Below, piece after piece: positions 1 to 6,333 of a stretch of 7,373 nucleotides of DNA. Every line of letters starts with the position of its first letter. Position 1 is the first letter of the stretch. A program made the position numbers and the translations under genes. Origin of the DNA: an uncultured Clostridium sp. (GTDB taxonomy: Bacteria > Bacillota > Clostridia > TANB77 > CAG-508); contig CANRXN010000048.1 in the NCBI GenBank assembly GCA_947643945.1, forward strand, positions 1 through 7,373, written 5' to 3'. Below the pieces are notes generated by a model. That model was not told the DNA's origin, did no database searches, and saw only the letters and a list, made by a program, of their open reading frames with translations.

Positions 1-17
1 AGCTTTTTTAATATATT

Positions 18-743
18 TTACAACTTTTTCATCTCGTCTTTCGTTAGGTATCGCCATTGTCCTATTGGTAAATCCTTTACCGAAATCCCTGCAATCTTAC
101 TTCTATGTAGTGCTAATACTTTATATCCAACCACTTCACACATTTTTCGAACCTGCCTATTCTTTCCTTCATGTATCATGATTTCTAACCTAGACTGATT
201 TTTTTCTTCGTCTATTTTTAAAATCTTAACCTTGGCAGGTCTTGTTACATAGTCCTCTATTGCTACTCCCTGTCGTAACTTCTCTACCGCTTCTTTTTGA
301 ATCTTTCCTTTTATTGTTACTGTATATGTTTTTTCTATTTCATGTTTTGGATGTGTTACTTGGTACACAAAATCTCCATCATTGGTCAATAGTAAAGCCC
401 CAGAAGTATACATATCAAGCCTTCCTACTGGAACAATTCTTTTCTTTACCTTAACCAAATCTAGTACAGAATCTCTATCAAACTGTTCTTTTGCTGTAGT
501 TACATAGCCAATTGGTTTATTCAGTAAAATATACACCTTTTCTTCTTGTTTTTCTACCACTTTCCCTTCATATTCCACCTTATCTTTTAAAGGATTTACC
601 TTTGTTCCCAGCTCAGTTACTATTTTTCCATTTACCCTTATCTTTCCTTGTAAAATCAACTCTTCTGCTTTCCTTCTTGAGCAAATGCCTGCATTTGCCA
701 AATATTTTTGTAATCTTTCTTCTTCCAAATTCATTTCCTCCAT
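18..743 (-). CDS. rluB: RsuA/RluB-family rRNA pseudouridine synthase
   Basis: Probable cytoplasmic 23S rRNA pseudouridine synthase that isomerises a uridine in the large-subunit RNA. The 241-residue protein has an N-terminal S4 RNA-binding domain (about residues 10-57, RLQKYLANAGICSRRKAEELI, then VNGK), a linker, and the catalytic domain opening with LLNKPIGY (73-80). The catalytic aspartate is D110 in GRLDMYTSG, and the family's basic motif EGKNRQVRKM lies at 192-201. Length is normal for RluB/RsuA enzymes and the gene looks intact. The start is uncertain. ATG at 743 follows a long hairpin and has no good ribosome site upstream, while ATG at 734 has GGAGG only two bases before it. Firmicutes usually carry this gene after scpA/scpB, but here an unknown gene lies upstream. 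The family call is secure; the split between RluB, RluE and RluF targets is inferred. Confidence 0.93.
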   Translation of the reverse strand: MEEMNLEEERLQKYLANAGICSRRKAEELILQGKIRVNGKIVTELGTKVNPLKDKVEYEGKVVEKQEEKVYILLNKPIGYVTTAKEQFDRDSVLDLVKVKKRIVPVGRLDMYTSGALLLTNDGDFVYQVTHPKHEIEKTYTVTIKGKIQKEAVEKLRQGVAIEDYVTRPAKVKILKIDEEKNQSRLEIMIHEGKNRQVRKMCEVVGYKVLALHRSKIAGISVKDLPIGQWRYLTKDEMKKL

Positions 744-744
744 C

Positions 745-791
745 AGCGATGTTTTTTGGTGTTTTTTGGGACGGGGTCAAAAAACATCGCT
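745..791. repeat. 13-bp perfect inverted repeat with GGGACGGGGTC core (REP-like hairpin)
   Basis: Two perfect 13-base arms, AGCGATGTTTTTT at 745-757 and its complement at 779-791, enclose a 21-base loop. The loop holds a nested near-palindrome: on the minus strand TTTTTTG, a CCCCGTCC core, then CAAAAAA. The hairpin ends two bases before the first ATG of the rluB-type gene. No U tract follows either arm in the transcription direction, so it does not look like a terminator. The GGGAC-type core resembles the REP-like repeats scattered in some Firmicutes genomes (inference). It could also act as a translational leader structure. The region 744-863 holds nothing else I can support. Confidence 0.6.
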
Positions 792-863
792 TTGTTTTTT
801 AGTCCAGATGTTTGATTCTAATTTCGCAACTTCTTATAGTCACTCCTATAGCCAAACTAGCTA

Positions 864-1033
864 TTATCTTACTTCTCCTTGGAATAAATCTTTCATTTCT
901 TCTAGCACTTCTTGTTTTTCAGGTATCTTTCTTATATTACTTTCTTCTTGCTTTTTACTTTCAACATACTGATACACATTTTTTAATAATCTATCTTGGG
1001 TTACCATTACTATTATTGGTTTTCTCTCTAGTT
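864..1033 (-). pseudogene. Probable C-terminal part of the frameshifted unknown gene at 1028-1444
   Basis: Read in the frame one base off the neighbouring 138-residue ORF, the minus strand stays open from inside that ORF to a TAA at 866-864. It continues as ELERKPIIV and then MVTQDRLLKNVYQYVESKKQ, ending in LFQGEVR. An ATG at 1007 would give a stand-alone 47-residue charged protein, but there is no ribosome binding site in front of it. Joining the frames at the AAA run near 1036 (one A missing) gives GIEIK-ELERKPIIVMV, a smooth strand-forming sequence, and a protein of about 193 residues. I therefore read it as the displaced tail of the upstream gene. A small independent peptide is the alternative. 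Confidence 0.55.
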
Positions 1034-1444
1034 CTTTATTTCTATTCCTGCAAATTGATACTGACTATAATATTGATAAGCTCTATTAGCTTGTCCCATT
1101 GAAAATTCATAAACATCACATGGTCTTACTTTTCTATTTGGTCTTTTTTCTCCTTCCGTTTCATATAATTGTGCATAATCAAATGGATGTCCAATATCAT
1201 TAATTCCTACTATCATGTTAGGATATCCTACACTCATTGCATTTATAATGTCGCTATTGGTGCTACTTAATTTTTGCTTGTCTAATATTAACATTATTTT
1301 ATTATCTTTCCTTATAAGTCTTACTCCTTGTATGTTTTTCCTATCTAATACTTCTAAAACAGGTTGTAAATATTTTTCATTAACTGATTGAATATTTTTA
1401 TCTTTTATCAATTCTGTACTTTCTTCTTGACTTATTATTTCCAT
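1028..1444 (-). CDS. Unrecognised 138-residue protein, probably the N-terminal part of a frameshifted gene
   Basis: I do not recognise the family. The ATG start at 1444 is well supported by AAAGAGG nine bases upstream. The protein has no signal peptide or membrane segment. It has a charged N-terminus (about residues 1-36), an alternating region VRLIRKDNKIMLILDKQKL (about 42-60) that looks like two beta strands, and a central stretch INAMSVGYPNMIVGINDIGHPFDYAQLY. A tyrosine/glutamine-rich C-terminus (ANRAYQYYSQYQF) ends abruptly at TAG. The next 55 codons are open in the neighbouring frame and extend the protein plausibly if one A is restored near 1036. It lies between rluD and the RluB-type gene and may be co-transcribed with them, but that gives no clear clue to function. 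Confidence 0.7.
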   Translation of the reverse strand: MEIISQEESTELIKDKNIQSVNEKYLQPVLEVLDRKNIQGVRLIRKDNKIMLILDKQKLSSTNSDIINAMSVGYPNMIVGINDIGHPFDYAQLYETEGEKRPNRKVRPCDVYEFSMGQANRAYQYYSQYQFAGIEIKN

Positions 1445-1530
1445 TGATTTTACCTCTTTCCATTTTTATTTTAAACAATTCTTCTCTTACTGAAAACTAG
1501 GTAAGTCCTTTCTTTTTCATTATTTTAAAC

Positions 1531-1590
1531 GACTGTCCCCCGAATCCCTAAAAGAGGGATTTAAAGGAACGTCCCTCCAATCCCTCCTCT
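1531..1590. repeat. GGGAC-rich inverted-repeat element overlapping the rluD 3' end
   Basis: AATCCCT (1543-1549) and AGGGATT (1555-1561) form a perfect 7-bp stem with a 5-base loop that contains the rluD stop codon. Around it on the minus strand lie GGAGGGACGTTCC and GGGGGACAGTCG. A further AATCCCTCC lies at 1579-1587. The GGGAC cores and repeated AGGGATT units are unlike the surrounding AT-rich DNA and recall REP-type elements mobilised by IS200-like (RAYT) transposases. That link is inference: no transposase lies in the window and only one other similar element is visible (745-791). Without a U tract it is not a classic terminator. Confidence 0.45.
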
Positions 1591-2484
1591 AACAATTTTT
1601 TAAAATACTCTGGCAATTCTGCCTCCAAAAACATCTCCTCATTTGTAGTGGGATGCTTAAAGCATAAACTTTTTGCATGCAAGCATTGACCGAACAATCC
1701 CCCACTCATTTTTGCCATTTGAATAAGTAGTGTCTCCAATGATAGGGTATCCAATTTGTGATAAATGTACCCTAATTTGATGGGTTCTTCCTGTTTCTAT
1801 TTTTACTTCTAATAAAGTGTCATTATGTTTAGGAAATCTTTCTATTACTTTAAAATGGGTAATTGCTTCTTTTCCGTTCTTTACAACTGCCATTTTCTTT
1901 CTGTCTTTGGTGCTTCTTCCTATTGGCATTTTGATGGTTGCTTCGTTTTCTTTTACAATCCCTCTTACTAAAGCAATATACGTCTTTTTTACTTCATGGT
2001 TTTTGATTTGCTCACTTAAAGCTATGTGTGCTTTATCGTTTTTTGCAACCATTAAAATTCCTGAGGTATCTTTGTCAATTCTATGGACAATCCCTGGTCT
2101 TATTTCTCCACCAATGCCTGATAATGAATCTTTACAAATTGCCATAATAGCATTTACCAAAGTTCCCTCTAAGTTCCCTACTGCTGGATGTACTACCATT
2201 CCTTTTGGCTTATTAACTACAATCATGTCACTATCTTCGTAGATAATTTCTAGTGGAATGTTTTGTGCTTTTAGTTCAATTTCTTTTGGCTTTTCTTCTT
2301 CTACGGTTATTTTATCATTTTCTTGCACTTTATACGATGGCTTTGTCTTTTTCCCATTTACGAAAAGCTTTTCATTTTCTATTAATCTTTGCACTGCTAC
2401 TCTAGATAACTCTTCTTTTTTCTGACTGACATAACTATCAATTCTATTTCCTGCTTCTTCTTTTTTTACTAAAAAAGTCTCCAA
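1548..2484 (-). pseudogene. rluD: RluD-type 23S rRNA pseudouridine synthase, one-base frameshift near the C-terminus
   Basis: RluD-family enzyme that forms pseudouridines in 23S rRNA in the cytoplasm. The first frame gives 275 residues: an S4 domain (about 1-60), VVNKPKGMVVHP (89-100), the catalytic motif HRIDKDTSG with D137, and TGRTHQIRVH (231-240). After G262 this frame turns into a nonsense tail (IVRSMLACKKFML). The family-like tail, GQCLHAKSLCFKHP and LPEYFKKLLEE, continues in the other frame down to 1548. Removing one base from the G5 run at 1699-1703 joins them into about 311 residues, close to the family length of roughly 300. The start is TTG at 2484, forced by an in-frame TGA two codons upstream. 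It lies 3 bases after the lspA stop, suggesting translational coupling. The last dozen residues (GLEGRSFKSLF) come from a repeat element. Sequence error or real inactivation cannot be told apart here. Confidence 0.9.
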
Positions 2485-2487
2485 AAC

Positions 2488-3042
2488 TCACTTCGTCCCT
2501 TCTTCTTTATCATTATCTTTCAAATCATTTCCTTCTTTTTTACTTCTCCACTCTTTTACGGTAAAATTTGCAAAAATTGCTGCAATTGCAACCCATCCAA
2601 TTACAACAAAAAAATCTGCTATATTAAACACTGGAAAATGATGTCCAAAATCAATAAATTCTGTCACATAACCTCTTATTACTTTATCCACTACATTAGA
2701 GGCTCCTCCTGCTAAAATAAAACTTAAAAAAACCTTTAGTTTTGTATCTACAAACTCATTTTGTGCTGTCAAGAACTTAAAAATCACGCCTAAAATCACC
2801 ACATTGGTAGCTACATACATAAATTTAGAATTCGATCCAATTCCATAGGCCGCACTTGTATTTTGATTTAAATTAAATTCCAAAATGCCAGGAATAATTG
2901 CTTGGTTTCCTGATTTTTGTATCCAAATTTTGAAAGCTTGATCCATTAAAATAATAACGGCAATAATTCCTAACAAACACCAAACTTCTTTGGTTAGTTT
3001 TTTCGTCTTTTTAACCATCGTTTTTTCTTCCTCTTTTTCCAT
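2488..3042 (-). CDS. lspA: Lipoprotein signal peptidase (signal peptidase II)
   Basis: Membrane aspartyl protease that cleaves the signal peptide from diacylglyceryl-prolipoproteins. The 184-residue protein has four predicted membrane segments (about 20-40, 74-90, 102-118, 138-160) between a charged N-terminus and a charged C-terminal tail. Family motifs in order are MDQAFKIWI (33-41), NQNTSAAYGIG (59-69), GGASNVVDK (112-120) and FNIADFF (139-145). D143 matches one catalytic aspartate. At the second, the usual V-V-D-F-I appears as VTEFI, putting E128 where the other catalytic aspartate is expected. GN is SN and DR is DK in the preceding motif. The start at 3042 has AAGGAT eight bases upstream; ATG at 3018 (M9), preceded by GAGGAAG, is an alternative. 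It sits directly before rluD, a common Firmicutes pairing. Confidence 0.93.
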   Translation of the reverse strand: MEKEEEKTMVKKTKKLTKEVWCLLGIIAVIILMDQAFKIWIQKSGNQAIIPGILEFNLNQNTSAAYGIGSNSKFMYVATNVVILGVIFKFLTAQNEFVDTKLKVFLSFILAGGASNVVDKVIRGYVTEFIDFGHHFPVFNIADFFVVIGWVAIAAIFANFTVKEWRSKKEGNDLKDNDKEEGTK

Positions 3043-3073
3043 TTGTTATCCTTCTTCCTTCTAAAAAATACTC

Positions 3074-4741
3074 TTATTTTTTAATTTCATATATCACAAA
3101 ATGGTCGTCTTTATATAATTCTTGGTATTTTTCTTTTTGCGTTTTGGTAATTATCATATTCACTTTTGAATTTTTATAGCAAATAACATGGGTCATGCCA
3201 TATTTTTTGAAAATATCGCCATAAAACTTTCCAATACTAGAGGTGTCAATAAAATCCATAAAGATATCCTCTTCTTTTCCACTAAACTCTGGGGCATATA
3301 AATCGGCTCTTGAGTCAATAAATACTGGTATTCCTCTAAACAATAGATAACTTCCATAGTTATATTCATTGTAAAATTTGGCTGTTTGTAAATCAATATT
3401 TTCTAAAATAAAGTCTGCTGCCTTTACAGGATAAGTACTTTCGTCAATATAGTTTTCTTTTAATTTGTCTTTTCCAAAATGATAACTAATTGCCACCATG
3501 GCTATTGTTATTACTAACATACCTATCCAACTGGTTGCTTTTTTTAATAGTTGTTTATCGTCTTGTTTGGTGTACATTTGTAATAATTGTATAATAAATC
3601 TGGTAAAAATAACAGAGCATAGAAGGGCAAACATAGTAATTTGTCTTCTAGAATCTATCATTAAATAGCACAAGCCTCCTAGCATAAATAGGTCTGCTAA
3701 CCTGATTTTTGCTTTTGTGAAAATTAAAATTGCTAAAAATAAAATTAACATACATAAAGCATCATTGTCACTAGCTAGTGTCATTGGTAAATGCTCGTTG
3801 ATATTTTGGGTGGTGTTTCCTTGCATGGTTTTTGCTAAATAGGTGTATGGAGTTGTCCCAAGTGGAGTTAAAAATCCCGTTAATAAACAAATTATCATGA
3901 TTAGGATTAGCCATTTTACATTTGGTTTTTTGTTTATTTTTATTTTGTAAGGATTTTGCAGTTCTTTACTTCTTTTTATCTTAATTTGGTCTATCTTTTC
4001 TTCTAGTTCTTTTTGCTTTTTCTTTAAGGCTTCTACTTTTTCTTGACAGCCTTCTTTTTTGCTATATTGTTTTATTTTGATTTTAATTAGTAAAGTATCT
4101 ATTTTTCGGTAGATAATGGTTTCTCCTAGTAAGGCTAACAAGTATTCTGCTATATATGGCAAGTATAAAACGAAGTAAAAAGGAAATACCGCGCAGTGTA
4201 AGTTAGCAATAGCAATAGGGATAATGATTAATCCCGCTCCATAGCGTTTCTTTTTCGTTTCAACAAATTTTTCAATCAAATATAGTGTTAAAATAAATAG
4301 GATAAAAGTTACTAGTTGGGCTCTTGCTGCGATATATCCTTTCATAACATACATAACTCCTATTGTGACTAGAAAGGAAATGACTTGGTTTTTGGTAAGC
4401 TTACTGTTTACAAAATAAATGGATAAACCTAATAGAATCGTTAATAAACAAGTTACTATATAAATTCCGGTAAAACCTCCCACATGATAAATTAAATAGG
4501 TAATTACATCATAGGCCCAATGTGGATAGGTATAGGCTAAATCTTGATGCCAAGAAAAAGGATCTTGTCCATCTAGTCCATTGTTTAGAATGTGTTCTCC
4601 TATTTTGATGGTATAATAGGTGTCGTTTTGAAAGGTTCTTGGCGTTAGTGCTACACAAAAAATAGCAATTAGAATAACCGCTAGCATAGTAAATTTTAAA
4701 CTTACACTTATTTTTTTATGTTTTGGTTCTTGCTTTTCCAT
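3074..4741 (-). CDS. Multi-pass membrane protein, GT-C glycosyltransferase-like
   Basis: A 555-residue integral membrane protein with about ten hydrophobic segments (for example 17-35, 92-111, 119-134, 142-157, 170-206, 276-292, 330-342, 348-362, 367-387, 404-420). The first outer loop (about 36-80) holds FQNDTYYTIKIGEHI and DPFSWHQDLAYTYPHW. Such acidic residues in the first loop are typical of GT-C enzymes that use lipid-linked sugars. Residues 222-275 form a very lysine/glutamate-rich stretch with heptad-like spacing (VEALKKKQKELEEKIDQIKI), probably a cytoplasmic coiled coil. The soluble C-terminus (about 428-555) includes YGSYLLFRGIPVFIDSRADLY, seen in large bacterial GT-C-like membrane proteins. 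GAGGAG about 13 bases upstream supports the ATG at 4741. The gene heads the lspA-rluD unit, 31 bases before lspA. The substrate is unknown and the GT-C assignment is by overall architecture. Confidence 0.75.
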   Translation of the reverse strand: MEKQEPKHKKISVSLKFTMLAVILIAIFCVALTPRTFQNDTYYTIKIGEHILNNGLDGQDPFSWHQDLAYTYPHWAYDVITYLIYHVGGFTGIYIVTCLLTILLGLSIYFVNSKLTKNQVISFLVTIGVMYVMKGYIAARAQLVTFILFILTLYLIEKFVETKKKRYGAGLIIIPIAIANLHCAVFPFYFVLYLPYIAEYLLALLGETIIYRKIDTLLIKIKIKQYSKKEGCQEKVEALKKKQKELEEKIDQIKIKRSKELQNPYKIKINKKPNVKWLILIMIICLLTGFLTPLGTTPYTYLAKTMQGNTTQNINEHLPMTLASDNDALCMLILFLAILIFTKAKIRLADLFMLGGLCYLMIDSRRQITMFALLCSVIFTRFIIQLLQMYTKQDDKQLLKKATSWIGMLVITIAMVAISYHFGKDKLKENYIDESTYPVKAADFILENIDLQTAKFYNEYNYGSYLLFRGIPVFIDSRADLYAPEFSGKEEDIFMDFIDTSSIGKFYGDIFKKYGMTHVICYKNSKVNMIITKTQKEKYQELYKDDHFVIYEIKK

Positions 4742-4772
4742 AACTTATCTTCTCCTCGTTTTGTTTTTCTAG

Positions 4773-4778
4773 ATTATA
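4773..4778 (-). promoter_or_regulatory. Extended -10 promoter for the GT-C/lspA/rluD unit
   Basis: The minus strand reads TGATATAAT, a perfect TATAAT with an extended -10 TGn. Initiation about 7 bases downstream leaves a leader of roughly 25 bases containing the GAGGAG ribosome site of the 555-residue protein. No good -35 lies at 17 bases, which fits extended -10 promoters. It sits immediately after the U tract of the upstream terminator, so the second transcription unit starts where the first ends. Confidence 0.55.
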
Positions 4779-4780
4779 TC

Positions 4781-4818
4781 AAAAAAAGTTTCAAAAGACT
4801 AGTCTTTTAAAACTTTTT
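4781..4818 (-). terminator. Palindromic rho-independent terminator after the SSB-like gene
   Basis: Arms 4783-4800 and 4801-4818 are complementary over 18 bases with a single mismatch (a G-U pair in RNA) and meet at a central ACTAGT. On the minus strand the hairpin runs into seven T's (4787-4781), the usual intrinsic terminator form, about 30 bases after the SSB-like stop. The stem is AT-rich, so efficiency is uncertain. With A tracts on the other side it could also work in the opposite direction, though no plus-strand gene is present. Confidence 0.75.
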
Positions 4819-4849
4819 GTCATTTATTTTATTATTTATACAATCCCTT

Positions 4850-5563
4850 TTATACAGCTTCTTGGTTTTCTATTTCTTCTTTTTGGTCTTCTTCTTGTTT
4901 TTTATTTTTTTCTTCGATTACCTCTAAGCTTCCTACAGAAACTTCGTAAGCTACTCTTGTTTGAACGGTTCCGTCTTCATATTTCTTTTCATAGGTTCTT
5001 GATTGAACTCTTCCTACTACTTTAACTTGTGACCCTACTTCTAAGTTTTGACAGAATCTTGCCGTTCTTCCCCATGCGATACATGGAATATAATCTGATT
5101 TGTTGTAAGCTCGGTTTACCGCTAATAATATGTCTGCTATTTCTCTTCCAAATGGTGTTTGACGATAGATTGGGGGTTTACAGATGTAACCAATTAATAC
5201 CACTTCGTTGGTTATGGTATCTTTTTTTACCATTTCGTTTTCTTCTTCTTCCTCTTTTTCTTCTACTTCCATGATGTCTTTGGCAAATACGGTTAGAATT
5301 AGTCTGTTCTTTTCATTTTCATAGCTGTTGTAAGATCTAAATTGCCCTTTTACTAATAATTTTTTTCCTTCCCTTAAGGTGTCTTCTCCTATTAATCTTT
5401 CAGATATGGTGATTGGTATGATGTCTTGGTTTCCACTTAAACGTGGAATTCCTAGTTTGAAGATGTAAAATCTTTCTCCATAAATTTCATGACTGAATTC
5501 TTTTTCTCCTGTAACTTTTCCAACTAGTGTTAAGTAGTTGTTTTCTAAATAATTAGTATCCAA
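4850..5563 (-). CDS. Tandem OB-fold single-stranded DNA-binding (SSB-like) protein
   Basis: The 237-residue protein has two SSB-type OB folds. OB1 (about 8-100) contains NYLTLVGKV, ERFYIFKLGIPRLSG and LLVKGQFRSYN. OB2 (about 117-216) contains NEVVLIGYICKPPIY, FGREIADILLAVNR, YIPCIAWGRTARF and VKVVGRVQSRTYEKKY. A strongly acidic linker (about 99-110) joins them. OB2 looks most like ordinary SSB. The C-terminus is acidic (EEIENQEAV) but lacks the DDDIPF-type tip by which canonical SSB recruits replication partners. This suggests an accessory SSB, with the genome's main ssb elsewhere (inference). The TTG start at 5563 is fixed by AGGGAGG eight bases upstream. It has its own promoter (5668-5696) and ends at a strong terminator, so it is probably transcribed alone. 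Confidence 0.88.
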   Translation of the reverse strand: MDTNYLENNYLTLVGKVTGEKEFSHEIYGERFYIFKLGIPRLSGNQDIIPITISERLIGEDTLREGKKLLVKGQFRSYNSYENEKNRLILTVFAKDIMEVEEKEEEEENEMVKKDTITNEVVLIGYICKPPIYRQTPFGREIADILLAVNRAYNKSDYIPCIAWGRTARFCQNLEVGSQVKVVGRVQSRTYEKKYEDGTVQTRVAYEVSVGSLEVIEEKNKKQEEDQKEEIENQEAV

Positions 5564-5600
5564 TTTCTTTTCCTCCCTATTTTAATCTTTTCAGGCTCTT

Positions 5601-5627
5601 GCAAAATCAGCTGTTTTAGGATTTTGC
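5601..5627 (-). promoter_or_regulatory. Stem-loop in the 5' leader of the SSB-like gene
   Basis: GCAAAATC (5601-5608) and GATTTTGC (5620-5627) form a perfect 8-bp stem with an 11-base loop, flanked on the minus strand by AAGAGC repeated directly on each side. It lies between the predicted start site (about 5661) and the ribosome site of the SSB-like gene. No U tract follows, so it is not a terminator. It could modulate translation or RNA stability. It does not match any leader I recognise. Confidence 0.4.
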
Positions 5628-5667
5628 TCTTGTACTTTTTTCCTTACGATTTTATATTACAGTTATT

Positions 5668-5696
5668 ATTATACACCATTTTTTTGGATTTGTCTA
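5668..5696 (-). promoter_or_regulatory. Sigma-A-type promoter of the SSB-like gene
   Basis: TAGACA (5691-5696 on the minus strand, five of six matches to TTGACA) and a perfect TATAAT (5668-5673) are separated by exactly 17 bases. Predicted initiation near 5661 gives a leader of about 97 bases. This is the best promoter match in the window and separates the SSB-like gene from the 171-residue gene upstream. Confidence 0.75.
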
Positions 5697-5735
5697 CATA
5701 AAAAGTTAATTTTCTTCAAAAAAGTTGAATTTTTC

Positions 5736-6251
5736 CTATATTTCCTCCATTATGCTTTTTTGGTAAAGTTTGAAAAGTGTATAAATAATCAATATTTCAT
5801 AGGTTGTTAATCTTCCCTTTTCTAGTTTTCTTTTGATTCTTTTTTCTTCAATTTCTATTCTTTCTCCCTCTTTATTTTGGAAAGATTGCTGTAAATAGGC
5901 TAAAATATCGGTTTCTGTTATACTAGATACGGTAACATTTGCTTTTTGGTTTAGTCCATAGGTTATTATTGTTGCTTTAGCTTTCTGTTTTTCTTCTTCT
6001 TGATTTTTGTCTGTATTGATAATTAGGTACTGTGTGTTTTCTAAAATTTTTTTTAGTACTTCTTTGTGATTTTTAAATTTTTCTAAACTTTCTTCTATTA
6101 TGATTGTTTCAAATTTGATATTTTTTATATTTTCTATGCTTTTTAAATTGATTTGTACTAGTTGTAGATTTGGTTCTTTTATTTTTTTTGTAATTTGTTT
6201 TTGTATAGTTTCAAAACATTTTTTATTTGCAAACACACCAATAAATGACAT
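5736..6251 (-). CDS. Unrecognised 171-residue protein with a short Mur-ligase-like stretch
   Basis: No confident family. The ATG at 6251 is supported by AGGGG eight bases upstream. The protein is lysine/glutamate-rich with no signal peptide. Predicted strands (MSFIGVFA, LQLVQINL, FETIIIEES, YLIINTD) alternate with helices, suggesting a nucleotide-binding-like alpha/beta fold. The segment ATIITYGLNQKANVTVSSI (about 93-111) resembles the 'TYG...A...V...' region of Mur-type ligases, but no ATP-binding GKT motif or ligase domain is present, so it could only be a detached relative. The C-terminus (143-170) is helical and hydrophobic (TYEILIIYTLFKLYQ). It lies between the deacetylase and the SSB-like gene, with 82 AT-rich bases upstream holding no clear promoter. 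Confidence 0.75.
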   Translation of the reverse strand: MSFIGVFANKKCFETIQKQITKKIKEPNLQLVQINLKSIENIKNIKFETIIIEESLEKFKNHKEVLKKILENTQYLIINTDKNQEEEKQKAKATIITYGLNQKANVTVSSITETDILAYLQQSFQNKEGERIEIEEKRIKRKLEKGRLTTYEILIIYTLFKLYQKSIMEEI

Positions 6252-6333
6252 TTTCTATCCCCTATTACTTTTATTTTATAGAACTATTATTTCCTTTTTT
6301 GGTAAAAATATACTATACTAAAAAAATTTTTCT

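Noticed and set aside
812..1102. Hydrophobic plus-strand ORFs (685-972, 812-1102)
   Set aside because: They lie opposite the minus-strand coding at 864-1444. Their hydrophobicity is what a reverse-read Lys/Glu-rich gene produces, and no ribosome site is seen.
1467..1530. Direct repeat of TATTTTAAAC (1467-1476 and 1521-1530)
   Set aside because: Ten AT-rich bases repeated once in such composition is expected by chance; no element is bounded by them.
1695..1707. Programmed +1 frameshifting in rluD
   Set aside because: There is no slow codon or stop at the shift site and no stimulatory structure. RluD is not known to use recoding, so error or mutation is simpler.
1817..2242. 141-residue plus-strand ORF that looks like a membrane protein
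   Set aside because: It is antisense to the clearly conserved rluD core, so it is a shadow.
3193..3396. 67-residue minus-strand ORF within the 555-residue gene
   Set aside because: It is an out-of-frame reading of a continuous, well-structured membrane protein gene.
5029..5274. Plus-strand ORF opposite the SSB-like gene; similar ones at 242-802, 6100-6321 and 6643-6959
   Set aside because: All are antisense to well-supported genes and have Leu/Phe-rich translations typical of shadows.
5564..5660. S6:S18-type ribosomal leader before the SSB-like gene
   Set aside because: No rpsF or rpsR is present and the stem-loop lacks a recognisable S6:S18 binding motif.
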